Positions 1 through 6,060 of a stretch of DNA of 64,000 bases are shown here, one piece after another (the first letter of the stretch is position 1; the number at the start of each line of letters is the position of its first letter). Source of the stretch: GCA-003244245 sp050699435 (GTDB taxonomy: Bacteria; Actinomycetota; Actinomycetes; Mycobacteriales; Pseudonocardiaceae); NCBI GenBank assembly GCA_050699435.1, contig JBOHGM010000007.1, positions 1 to 64,000 of the forward strand, written 5' to 3'. The notes under the pieces were generated by a model. That model made no database searches and was not told where the DNA came from. It saw only the letters and a program-made list of their open reading frames with translations. Both the position numbers and the translations under genes were made by a program.

Positions 1-1
1 G

Positions 2-497
2 GCCGGTGCGGATGTTCTGGCCATGATGGTTCGCACCTATTACATGCCGAATGATGATTGGGCCACGCTGTGCGCGCGTGGTGAGCCTCACGGACGACGC
101 GCCGTCTTTCCACGATTTGCCCGAACCGCTCGCGTCGGTCGGTGACTACCTCCGCGCCGACCTCAACGACGGCGACCGAGACTTCGTCCCCACCGCCGAA
201 CTCGTTGGCGCACTCGCCGTGGAACCCACCGCATTCGGTCGGCAAATGGGCGAACTCGGCTGCCGTCCACGCCCCGGCCGTGTCATCGCCGAGGACGGCA
301 CGACCCGGCAGGCACGCGGCTACCTCATCGCCGACATCCGGGCCGCCATCGATGCCCTCCGGGACGACCGGAACCGGACAGCGACTCAACCTGAACCCGT
401 CACACCCCGGGCCGCAACCCGTCACAACGCGGCGCAACCCGTCACAAGCCCTGTGACGAGTTGCGCCACGTCCCTAGCTGCGAAAACAACCATGTGA
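2..497 (+). pseudogene. FtsK/SpoIIIE-like conjugal transfer protein, C-terminal remnant with frame break
   Basis: Two frames together resemble the end of an AICE FtsK-like DNA translocase. The frame open from base 2 reads through VLAMMVRTYYMPNDDWATLC, and a second frame open from about base 78 reads LPEPLASVGDYLRADL and then a winged-helix-like segment containing VPTAELVGAL and FGRQMGELGCRPRPGR. No single frame covers both, so a frameshift or small deletion lies near bases 70-100. The ATPase core would lie upstream, outside the window. In Streptomyces TraB proteins the C-terminal winged helix recognises short repeats (clt/TRS) near its own gene end, and a repeat cluster does overlap the end here. 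The FtsK assignment is from remembered family similarity and is moderate. The frame break is seen directly. Confidence 0.5.
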
Positions 498-531
498 CGG
501 GTTGGGCCGGTCCCGGACAACCCGTCACAAC
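394..531. repeat. Cluster of CAACCCGTCACA repeats, possible clt-like locus
   Basis: The core AACCCGTCACA occurs in direct orientation at 394-404, 416-426, 436-446 and 519-529. It occurs in inverted orientation at 493-503 (TGTGACGGGTT), with a degenerate inverted copy at 452-463. Copies are spaced about 20 bp apart and run from the last codons of the FtsK-like frame into the intergenic region. The position matches the clt repeats bound by the TraB winged helix in Streptomyces conjugative plasmids, although the repeat word is different. An iteron or regulator operator is an alternative. Confidence 0.6.
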
Positions 532-1268
532 ACGGCCCGAACGGCTGGATCAGAAGTAGGTACGGGACAGGTCGGGCCGGTCGGCCCGCTGGGACTCGGG
601 GAGGGCGGTCCTCAGCGGCCCGACCGGCCCGGGGGAGCCGCCCGACCGACGGGGAGGACGGTCCGGCATGGCGGCCGATCAGGGGCTGTGTTCACGCGGT
701 GATTTGAAACGATCTGCGCATCTGCCAGCGGGGTACTGGTACGGACCGCGACCATGCCGCGTGACTCTCCTCGATCCTTCTCGCCACGGCGGGGGTTCAC
801 TTAATTTCTGAGGCGGGTCGTGCGGACGCTTGCTGTTCTTGAACACGATGCGCCGAGTGACCAGCCCTCTGCTGCTCTTGCGCTGGTGTGTTTCACGCTG
901 GCGGCTTTTCCTAGAAACTGTGGGTGTGGGAAACACGGGTGAGGGGCACCTCGAATACCCCTCAGCGGCTCGCACATCCCACACACCTCAAGATTTGGCC
1001 GCCACTCACTCACGTCGACCGAGGCGGGGCATCACATGCCCACATAACGCGACGACCTCGCCACTCTGGTTCGATGCATCATCTCCGAGGACGTGGCCGC
1101 GCCTGCCGAGCGGCGACAACACCAAACGCGGTCCGGCTGGGGTGTTCATTGCGATTATTTCCGTTCACTCAGTGCCGCGTACCGGACCGATCCGGCGTCG
1201 GTCAACGTGACGCGGCAGTGCCCCGCGTTGTCAGGTCCGGATCGGCAGTCCCAGCAGTCCAGCCTCGC
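532..1268. other. Long stretch without a recognisable gene
   Basis: About 740 bases of GC-rich sequence in which several frames stay open by composition, but none has a recognisable domain, codon bias and ribosome site together. A minus-strand frame with an ATG near 755 preceded by GAGGAG could encode about 47 residues, but I do not recognise it. An AICE normally carries replication and excision genes near this position, so this may be a deletion scar. I see no tRNA, repeat array or clear hairpin in it. Confidence 0.5.
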
Positions 1269-1397
1269 TCAGCTCATCCAACGCGTCGGGTAGAAGCATG
1301 GAACGGGCCGTCCGCCGATCGAGCCAATGATCCCGAGTTTCGCCACACGGCCCCGTGACACTCGTCGCAAGGCCAGCCGCTTCGACGCGCCGGTCAT
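1269..1397 (-). CDS. Possible small protein coupled to upstream gene
   Basis: A 42-residue frame starts with an ATG overlapping the TGA stop of the preceding minus-strand gene (ATGA overlap), the usual layout for translational coupling in this genome. It is basic and has no domain I recognise. A competing frame on the same strand reads into MLLPDALDELSEAGLLGLP, which also looks protein-like, so a frameshift in a once longer gene is equally possible. Confidence 0.25.
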   Translation of the reverse strand: MTGASKRLALRRVSRGRVAKLGIIGSIGGRPVPCFYPTRWMS

Positions 1398-1606
1398 CGT
1401 CTTTTCTGGGCTTCGGTGAGCAACTCAGCGAGCCGCGCCGCTTCCGTATCGGTCATTCGTATTGTGGTTTTCCACGCCCCGTTTAACGTTAGCCATACCC
1501 GCGCATTCCTGCCGAGTCCTCTGCGCATGACGATGACCGTATGTGGTTCGCCATCGACGTTTCTGGCCTGAAGGGTTTCGCGATATGATTCTTCGTCGGA
1601 GTACAT
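1394..1606 (-). CDS. Small conserved AICE-type protein, function unknown
   Basis: A 70-residue soluble protein with a C-terminal helix rich in Ala, Glu and Leu (TDTEAARLAELLTEAQKRR). The segment HTVIVMRRGLGRNARVWLTL looks like a beta-rich core. The ATG at 1606 is preceded by AGGTGG at a good distance, which supports this start. It lies in the tRNA-Phe-linked element between the transfer-protein remnant and the regulator, where small accessory genes of unknown role are common. No signal peptide or membrane segment is visible, and the function is not recognised. Confidence 0.6.
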   Translation of the reverse strand: MYSDEESYRETLQARNVDGEPHTVIVMRRGLGRNARVWLTLNGAWKTTIRMTDTEAARLAELLTEAQKRR

Positions 1607-1862
1607 CGAACGCCACCTAAACCTTTCGTCGGAATCGCTGGATCACGACCGGGGGCCGGATGGGGGGTATGTCGGGGCAACCGGCCCCCGGTCGTGAGCG
1701 GAGATCCGGCGGCGTGTCAGGGCGAGCGCGGCACCGGAACCCCCGGCCCGCCGCCCGTTGCGGCGAGCTGAAATAATCCTTCCGATGGGTGGTTATCAGC
1801 GGAACGTCAGGTGAGCGCCATCAGGACGCCACCGCGCCGCCGTGCGAGGGAGGTGAACCGGT

Positions 1863-3017
1863 TTGGTCAACCGGCCAGCCCGGACGCTGCTCGAACAGCG
1901 CATCCGGGAACGATGCCTGACCTTCGAGGAGTTCGTGCAGCACACCGAACGCTTCGCACGCGACCATCACGAATCGGGGACACTCAGCCTGCGACACCTG
2001 CAGCGACTCGTCAGCGGCCGATCCCCCGCCGCGCTCCGGCCCGCAAACGCACGACTACTCGAACGACTGTTCGACGAACCAATCACCGCACTTCTCGCAC
2101 CACCGAAGACCACGGTCAGCGATGGAGAAGGCCCAGCCACCGAACTGCGCCAGCTACTCGACACGGCTCGCCGCGTCGACCGATCGACTATCACGCTGCT
2201 GCACCAGCAACTCGACGCCATCCGCCGCCTCGACCGGCAACTCGGGGCGATCGTCGTCCGAGACGAACTCAACGCCAAAATCCGGCAAGTCGAACGTCTC
2301 ACCACACACAGCCTCGCTCCCGGCACCCGGGAACCGCTCGCCGCGCTGCTCTCCGAAATGCACACACTCGCCGGATGGCAAGCACTCGATCTCGGCGAAG
2401 TCACCGACGCCTGGCAACACTACGAACACTCCCGATCCGCCGCCGCGCAATCCGACTCCATCCCCCACGAAGCCCACGCCGCCGCCGAAGAGGCATTCGT
2501 CCTCATCGACGCCGGAGCGACCCGCGACGCGGCAGACTTGCTCGACTACGCTCGGCGACGCGCCGAGGCAGCCTCGCCCCGAGTCCTGCGAGCCTGGCTC
2601 GCTGCCGCTCACGGCGAAACCCTCGCCGCGCACGCCGACCGGACCGCCAGCCTCCATGCCTTCGATCACGCCGCCCGCTTGCTCCCTCGCGACCCCAGCG
2701 ACGACAAGCCTTACGTCGCGCTCGACCCCGTGCACCTCGCCCGCTGGCGCGGCCATGCCCTCGCCCGCTTCGGCGACCCCGACGCCATTACCGTCCTCAC
2801 CGACGCCCTTGCCCGACTCGACCCGTCGTTCGTCCGCGCCGAGACAGCACTCCGCGTCGACCTCGCCACCGCCGTTGCAGCCAACGGCGACCGGGACGAA
2901 GCACGCACCCTTGCCGACCATGCAGCCCGGCTCGCCGCACAGGTCGGCTCAGCCCGTCAGCGTCGGCGCATCGCAACCCTCGTGTCGTGTGAAACGTCCG
3001 GGCTCTGGGCGCGATAA
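1863..3017 (+). CDS. HTH/TPR-type transcriptional regulator of the RPARTLLEQRIRER family
   Basis: A 384-residue protein. Residues 1-80 hold a helical DNA-binding-like region (RPARTLLEQRIRER, then TLSLRHLQRLVSGR). Residues 110-380 are all-helical with TPR-like pairs such as AWQHYEHSRSAAAQS and AADLLDYARRRAEA. Pseudonocardiaceae carry many paralogues of this class, usually described as XRE-like regulators with a C-terminal tetratricopeptide region. The start is a TTG, chosen because GGGAGGTGA sits 7 bases upstream and an in-frame stop lies just before it. The first about 110 bases, including the leader, are nearly repeated in inverse orientation at about 63.4-63.5 kb, where they head a chimeric gene. 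The target is unknown. Confidence 0.75.
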   Translation: MVNRPARTLLEQRIRERCLTFEEFVQHTERFARDHHESGTLSLRHLQRLVSGRSPAALRPANARLLERLFDEPITALLAPPKTTVSDGEGPATELRQLLDTARRVDRSTITLLHQQLDAIRRLDRQLGAIVVRDELNAKIRQVERLTTHSLAPGTREPLAALLSEMHTLAGWQALDLGEVTDAWQHYEHSRSAAAQSDSIPHEAHAAAEEAFVLIDAGATRDAADLLDYARRRAEAASPRVLRAWLAAAHGETLAAHADRTASLHAFDHAARLLPRDPSDDKPYVALDPVHLARWRGHALARFGDPDAITVLTDALARLDPSFVRAETALRVDLATAVAANGDRDEARTLADHAARLAAQVGSARQRRRIATLVSCETSGLWAR

Positions 3018-3120
3018 CCTGGTGTCCGTGGGAGTTGCGAGCGTATGGGCTGGCCCGACTCTCATTTGCTAGCCGCCAGCACGGCTGAATACTGAAGCAA
3101 ATGATGGCAAAGGGAAGCCA

Positions 3121-3806
3121 TTGCCAGTGGGGAGCGCACTTGCACAGGAGCTGCGCGAGCTTTTCGCAGTAGATCATCAACGGGGTCTCAATCTATCGCA
3201 GATATACTCAATCTTGGCCGCGAAGGATCGAGAAGCGGCGGACGAATTCCTGACACAACGCTTCACCGTCGCACAACGTGATCCTCGCTACAAGGTATTG
3301 AGCTTGGTGTCAAGTGGTGGGTGCACCACCACTTGACACCAAGCGCTAACTTTTACGACTACCTTAATAATCGAGACGAGAGTCCATACCTGCTACAACA
3401 GAAAGCACTGCTCCTGAGTGCCAAAGGACGCCACGAAGACTCCTTCACTGAGATAGATCGCGCAGTCGGAATGACAAATGGACAGAACTGGACTATCCAG
3501 GCAACCCATGCGGAACTGCTAATGCAGGCCAATATGATACTAGCGGCGACGGATTTGACTGCACGGGCACAAGTCGACAGAGGGATGTCCCTGCTGAAGA
3601 AATGCTATATATCTGACCGACGTCGGTCCTTGCACGCCCTCAAGTTCGCGAACCATGCTCTTGAATACGATCAGCTCTTCAGCGACGACCAGAGCCGTGA
3701 CTATTTACGACAGGCGCGCGAGTGGTTGCAACTTGCATCGAGCCGTGAGCCGTGGCTAACACGTACTGGACCGCTGCTTCGCGCGGTGACGCGTCGGCTC
3801 ACTTAG
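3121..3806 (+). pseudogene. TPR-like C-terminal region of a large protein, split by a 41-bp insertion
   Basis: The first frame (TTG at 3121, stop at 3336) and a second frame after 3344 belong to one protein. Deleting 3303-3343 joins them in frame as YKVLSANFYDYLNNRD. The product would be about 215 residues, all helical. The second half resembles the C-terminal TPR region of STAND/SIR2-type NTPases (SPYLLQQKALLLSAKGRHED, HALKFANHALEYDQLF), but no NTPase domain is present, so it may also be 5'-truncated. Base composition is markedly less GC-rich than the neighbours, indicating foreign origin. The family call is tentative, while the interruption and its exact repair are seen directly. Confidence 0.7.
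3303..3343. repeat. 41-bp palindrome made of IS30-type inverted-repeat tips
   Basis: The element has 17-bp perfect arms (CTTGGTGTCAAGTGGTG and its complement) around GGTGCAC. Its first 28 bases equal the reverse complement of the right end of the IS30-family element at 14981-16066. The outer IS tips are on the outside, so it looks like a mini-element with the interior deleted rather than an end-to-end circle junction. Its length is not a multiple of three, so it frameshifts the host gene. Confidence 0.8.
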
Positions 3807-3847
3807 TAAACTAAACCCAGCTAAGGAACGCTGGTGCGGCAGCGATG

Positions 3848-3884
3848 CTAGACGGTATGGGGGCCCGGCCTCCATACCGTCTAG
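3848..3884. terminator. Bidirectional terminator hairpin
   Basis: A 37-bp inverted repeat with 18-base arms (CTAGACGGTATGGGGGCC and its near-perfect complement, one mismatch) and a 1-base centre. It sits between the convergent 3' ends of the TPR-like gene and the integrase, one base from the integrase stop. There is no T-run, but strong hairpins alone are common terminators in high-GC actinobacteria. Confidence 0.65.
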
Positions 3885-3885
3885 C

Positions 3886-5141
3886 TCAGGTCTGGGACTG
3901 CGGAGGCTTTGGCAGTCGCGCGGCCAATAGTCCAGAGGCTGTCTTGTCTGCGGCGGCCATCCACGCGGCATATACCCGAAGCGTCGTCGCTCCGCCGCCA
4001 CCGTGGCCGAGCCGACCGGCAACGGTGCGGACGTCGACGCCAGCCGCGATCAGCTCGGTGGCGCTGTAGTGGCGCAGTGCATGCAGGTGGGTGTCCAGGT
4101 CGAGGCTGTCGGTCATTGTCCCATACCGGTGCGTGATGCCGTCCGGGTCGCAGTGTCGGCGGTGGTCCGGAGCGTAGGAGAACACGAAGGCATCGTCGGT
4201 GAGCGTCGCCCCCGATCTCCGCGCACTGTTGTTCGACGCGCTGCTTGTGGTCGCGCAGGAGGGCAACGGTGTCCGGATCGAGGCTGACGATGCGCATCTG
4301 GTGTGTCTTGGTGTCTTTGATGATCGCCTTGCCGTTCTGGCGGACGAGGTTGCGCCGGATCGTCAGCAACCCAGCGGACAGGTCGAGGTGTTCCCAGGCG
4401 AGGCCGAGCAACTCGCCGCGTCGCGCTCCGGTGACGAAAGTCAGCCAGACGAAAGTGCCCCAATCGGCGTCCTGCTCCCACGCTGCACTCACGATCCGGG
4501 CCGCCTCATCGGCCGTAGGCGGATCAGGCTTCGGGTGCTGCTGTCGCGGGCGCTTGACCGCCTCCAGCGGGTTGACTGCGATCCAGCCCCACCGCATCGC
4601 CGCTTGAGCGCGCCACTGAGCACCGCGTGAACCTCGCGCACCGACGACACAGACAACGGCTTGCAGACGTGCGGCACGCATCGCTCGTCGCACTCGTGCT
4701 CCCGATACGTGCGGTGCTCGACGAACTGCCGTCCCTTGCACCGTCGACGACACCCCCGCAATTCGCGTACAACTGCTCAAACGGGCGCGCTTCGAGCTGT
4801 GCAGGCCGCGTCAGCGAGGTGTCGCCGACCGCAGGCTTGATGAACTTCTCAATGGCCACTCGGTAGCTCGTTCGGGTGGTCTCTTCGACCTGGTGACCGG
4901 CCAGCCACTCGTCGAGCAGATAGCCCAATGTCACGCTCGTGCGCGCCGCCGTCGCCTCCGCGACCTACCGCCGGAACTTGTCCCGGAGCTTGATCGCCGC
5001 GTCCTCATCGTCGGCCGAGCCGGTCAGCATCACCTGCTTGCCGGTCACCGGATCATGCCCGCCGAAGAGCCGGACCTGGTAGGTGCCGCCCCGTTGCCGG
5101 ATGCCGGTCAGGTCCTTCGGAGCCTGCTTCCTGCGTGCCAT
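3886..5141 (-). pseudogene. Tyrosine-type site-specific integrase, inactivated
   Basis: The reading starts at the ATG at 5141 (MARRKQAPKDLTG), passes an AP2-like/SAM-like N-terminus (TYQVRLFGGHDPVTGKQ, YLLDEWLAGHQ) and ends with the catalytic domain: GARRGELLGLAWEHLD (Arg), LHALRHYSAT (H-x-x-R), LGHGGGGATTLRVYA (His and Tyr). All catalytic residues can be found, but only across frames. There is a TAG codon at 4965-4967 and frame changes near 4765, 4604 and 4211. The 5' end faces tRNA-Phe, as expected for an AICE integrase. It could be revived only by repairing all four lesions. Confidence 0.85.
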
Positions 5142-5257
5142 GACAGCTACTGTAAGCAGCGGATTTGGACAGTCAGTTGGACAAGAACCAGCTGGAGATC
5201 GCTAATAGCGACCTTGAAGAACCGCATCCAAGCTGGTCAGCGCTACAAGAAGAGAAG
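5142..5257. other. Integrase leader and probable attachment region
   Basis: The 116 bases between the integrase start and the tRNA-Phe 3' end contain a 13-bp palindrome at 5199-5211 (TCGCTAATAGCGA) and a direct repeat TTGGACA at about 5165 and 5178. These are plausible integrase or excisionase arm sites, but the assignment is inference from position. tRNA-Phe has no encoded CCA here. Confidence 0.35.
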
Positions 5258-5331
5258 TGGCCAGGGGCGGGGTCGAACCGCCGACCTTCCGATTTTCAGT
5301 CGGACGCTCGTACCAACTGAGCTACCTGGCC
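5258..5331 (-). tRNA. tRNA-Phe (GAA)
   Basis: Cloverleaf with acceptor GGCCAGG pairing to CCTGGCC, D-arm GCTCAGTTGGTACGAGC, and anticodon arm TCCGA-CTGAAAA-TCGGA with anticodon GAA. The T-arm contains GGTTCGACC. CCA is not encoded. It is the last of a Glu-Asp-Phe series transcribed leftwards, and its 3' end borders the decayed integrative element. Confidence 0.95.
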
Positions 5332-5365
5332 GTTCGGGCCGGGGACCCGGCCCGATGGTACTGAG

Positions 5366-5439
5366 CGACCCAGACGGGACTCGAACCCGCGACCTTCGCC
5401 GTGACAGGGCGACGCGCTAACCAACTGCGCCACTGGGCC
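5366..5439 (-). tRNA. tRNA-Asp (GTC)
   Basis: Acceptor GGCCCAG pairs with CTGGGTC (one G-T pair), and the anticodon arm TCGCC-CTGTCAC-GGCGA gives anticodon GTC. T-arm GGGTTCGAGTCCC is present and CCA is not encoded. It is co-oriented with tRNA-Glu and tRNA-Phe, a common actinobacterial cluster. Confidence 0.95.
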
Positions 5440-5449
5440 TTGCTCTGCG

Positions 5450-5522
5450 TGCCCCCAACGGGATTCGAACCCGCGCTGCCGCCTTGAAAGGGCGGAGTCC
5501 TAGGCCGCTAGACGATGGGGAC
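5450..5522 (-). tRNA. tRNA-Glu (TTC)
   Basis: Acceptor GTCCCCA pairs with TGGGGGC, and the anticodon arm CCGCC-CTTTCAA-GGCGG gives anticodon TTC. T-arm GGGTTCGAATCCC is present. CCA is not encoded. First gene of the Glu-Asp-Phe cluster on the minus strand. Confidence 0.95.
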
Positions 5523-5646
5523 CTGGTCGTCGGGACCTGCTCGCGCCGGTCGCCCGCCACGAGCATCGTCAGCATAGGGCACCACGCCGAGCGGCTCCAA
5601 ACGGGTCATCGGGGACCGCCAACCTCAGCCTCGTCGGGAGGGCTAC

Positions 5647-5718
5647 CGGTCCTCCACCACCGCTCGGTCCTCCACCACCGCTCGGTCCTCCACCACCGCA
5701 CGGTCCTCCACCACCGCG
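5647..5718. repeat. Four tandem 18-bp units, CGGTCCTCCACCACCG plus two bases
   Basis: Units at 5647-5664, 5665-5682, 5683-5700 and 5701-5718 differ only at the last position or two. Each unit begins CGGT and ends ACCG, so each can close a small 4-bp stem. The array lies in the intergenic region just downstream of the small gene at 5722-5955 and is not in any credible frame. It is a potential length-variable locus. Confidence 0.85.
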
Positions 5719-5721
5719 CGC

Positions 5722-5955
5722 TCAGCGCCGGACCGGCGGGATGCCGTCCTCGCCTGCGATCAGGCCCAGCATGTCCAGCAGCCGCCGGCAGTCCTCGGCA
5801 TCCGACGCCGACCGCGCGACCGACAGACGAGCCCGGTCCACCTGCTCAGCGGTGACCCGATGCGGGTCCTGCCCGCGCGGCGAGGGCACAGACTGCCTGC
5901 TGAGTTCGGCGCCGGTCTCATCGCCGAGATAGTGGGTACTCGACAGACGGCTCAT
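5722..5955 (-). CDS. Small conserved actinobacterial protein, function unknown
   Basis: A 77-residue protein. The ATG at 5955 is chosen because GGAGGAGAAAGTG directly precedes it, while a longer frame to 6045 lacks a ribosome site. The sequence is polar and helical (AEQVDRARLSVARSASDAED, LLDMLGLIAG), without signal peptide or membrane span. It stands between the tRNA cluster and the large oxidoreductase gene, and its start is only about 100 bases from the oxidoreductase stop, so co-transcription is possible. I recognise no named domain. Confidence 0.65.
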   Translation of the reverse strand: MSRLSSTHYLGDETGAELSRQSVPSPRGQDPHRVTAEQVDRARLSVARSASDAEDCRRLLDMLGLIAGEDGIPPVRR

Positions 5956-6060
5956 CACTTTCTCCTCCGACTTCGTTCCAACGTCCTGGGCTCGCGGCCG
6001 CTCGCCGCACGTTATCCACCGTTCATCGTCAGCGCAGCCTCCCACCGAGTGACATCGAAA

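Larger units (their letters stand above)
1..5258. mobile_element. Decayed AICE-like integrative element beside tRNA-Phe (left part outside window)
   Basis: This stretch lies directly against the 3' end of tRNA-Phe and contains pieces typical of actinomycete integrative and conjugative elements: an FtsK-like transfer protein remnant, a small conserved protein, an HTH/TPR-type regulator, and a tyrosine integrase pseudogene whose 5' end faces the tRNA. tRNA 3' ends are classical attachment sites for such elements. Codon use in the 3.1-3.8 kb gene is clearly less GC-rich than its surroundings, consistent with transfer. The integrase has a nonsense codon and three frameshifts, so the element is almost certainly unable to excise by itself. 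The other attachment site must lie left of the window. The element call rests on gene content and tRNA linkage, not on a visible pair of att repeats. Confidence 0.6.

Noticed and set aside
612..800. Small minus-strand gene with a GAGGAG ribosome site
   Set aside because: The product is mostly Arg/Pro/Gly without a recognisable core and the site is too far from the ATG. Left as unassigned DNA.
3303..3343. Plain transcription terminator
   Set aside because: It lies inside a split gene, equals IS end sequence, and its removal restores the frame, so an insertion explains it better.
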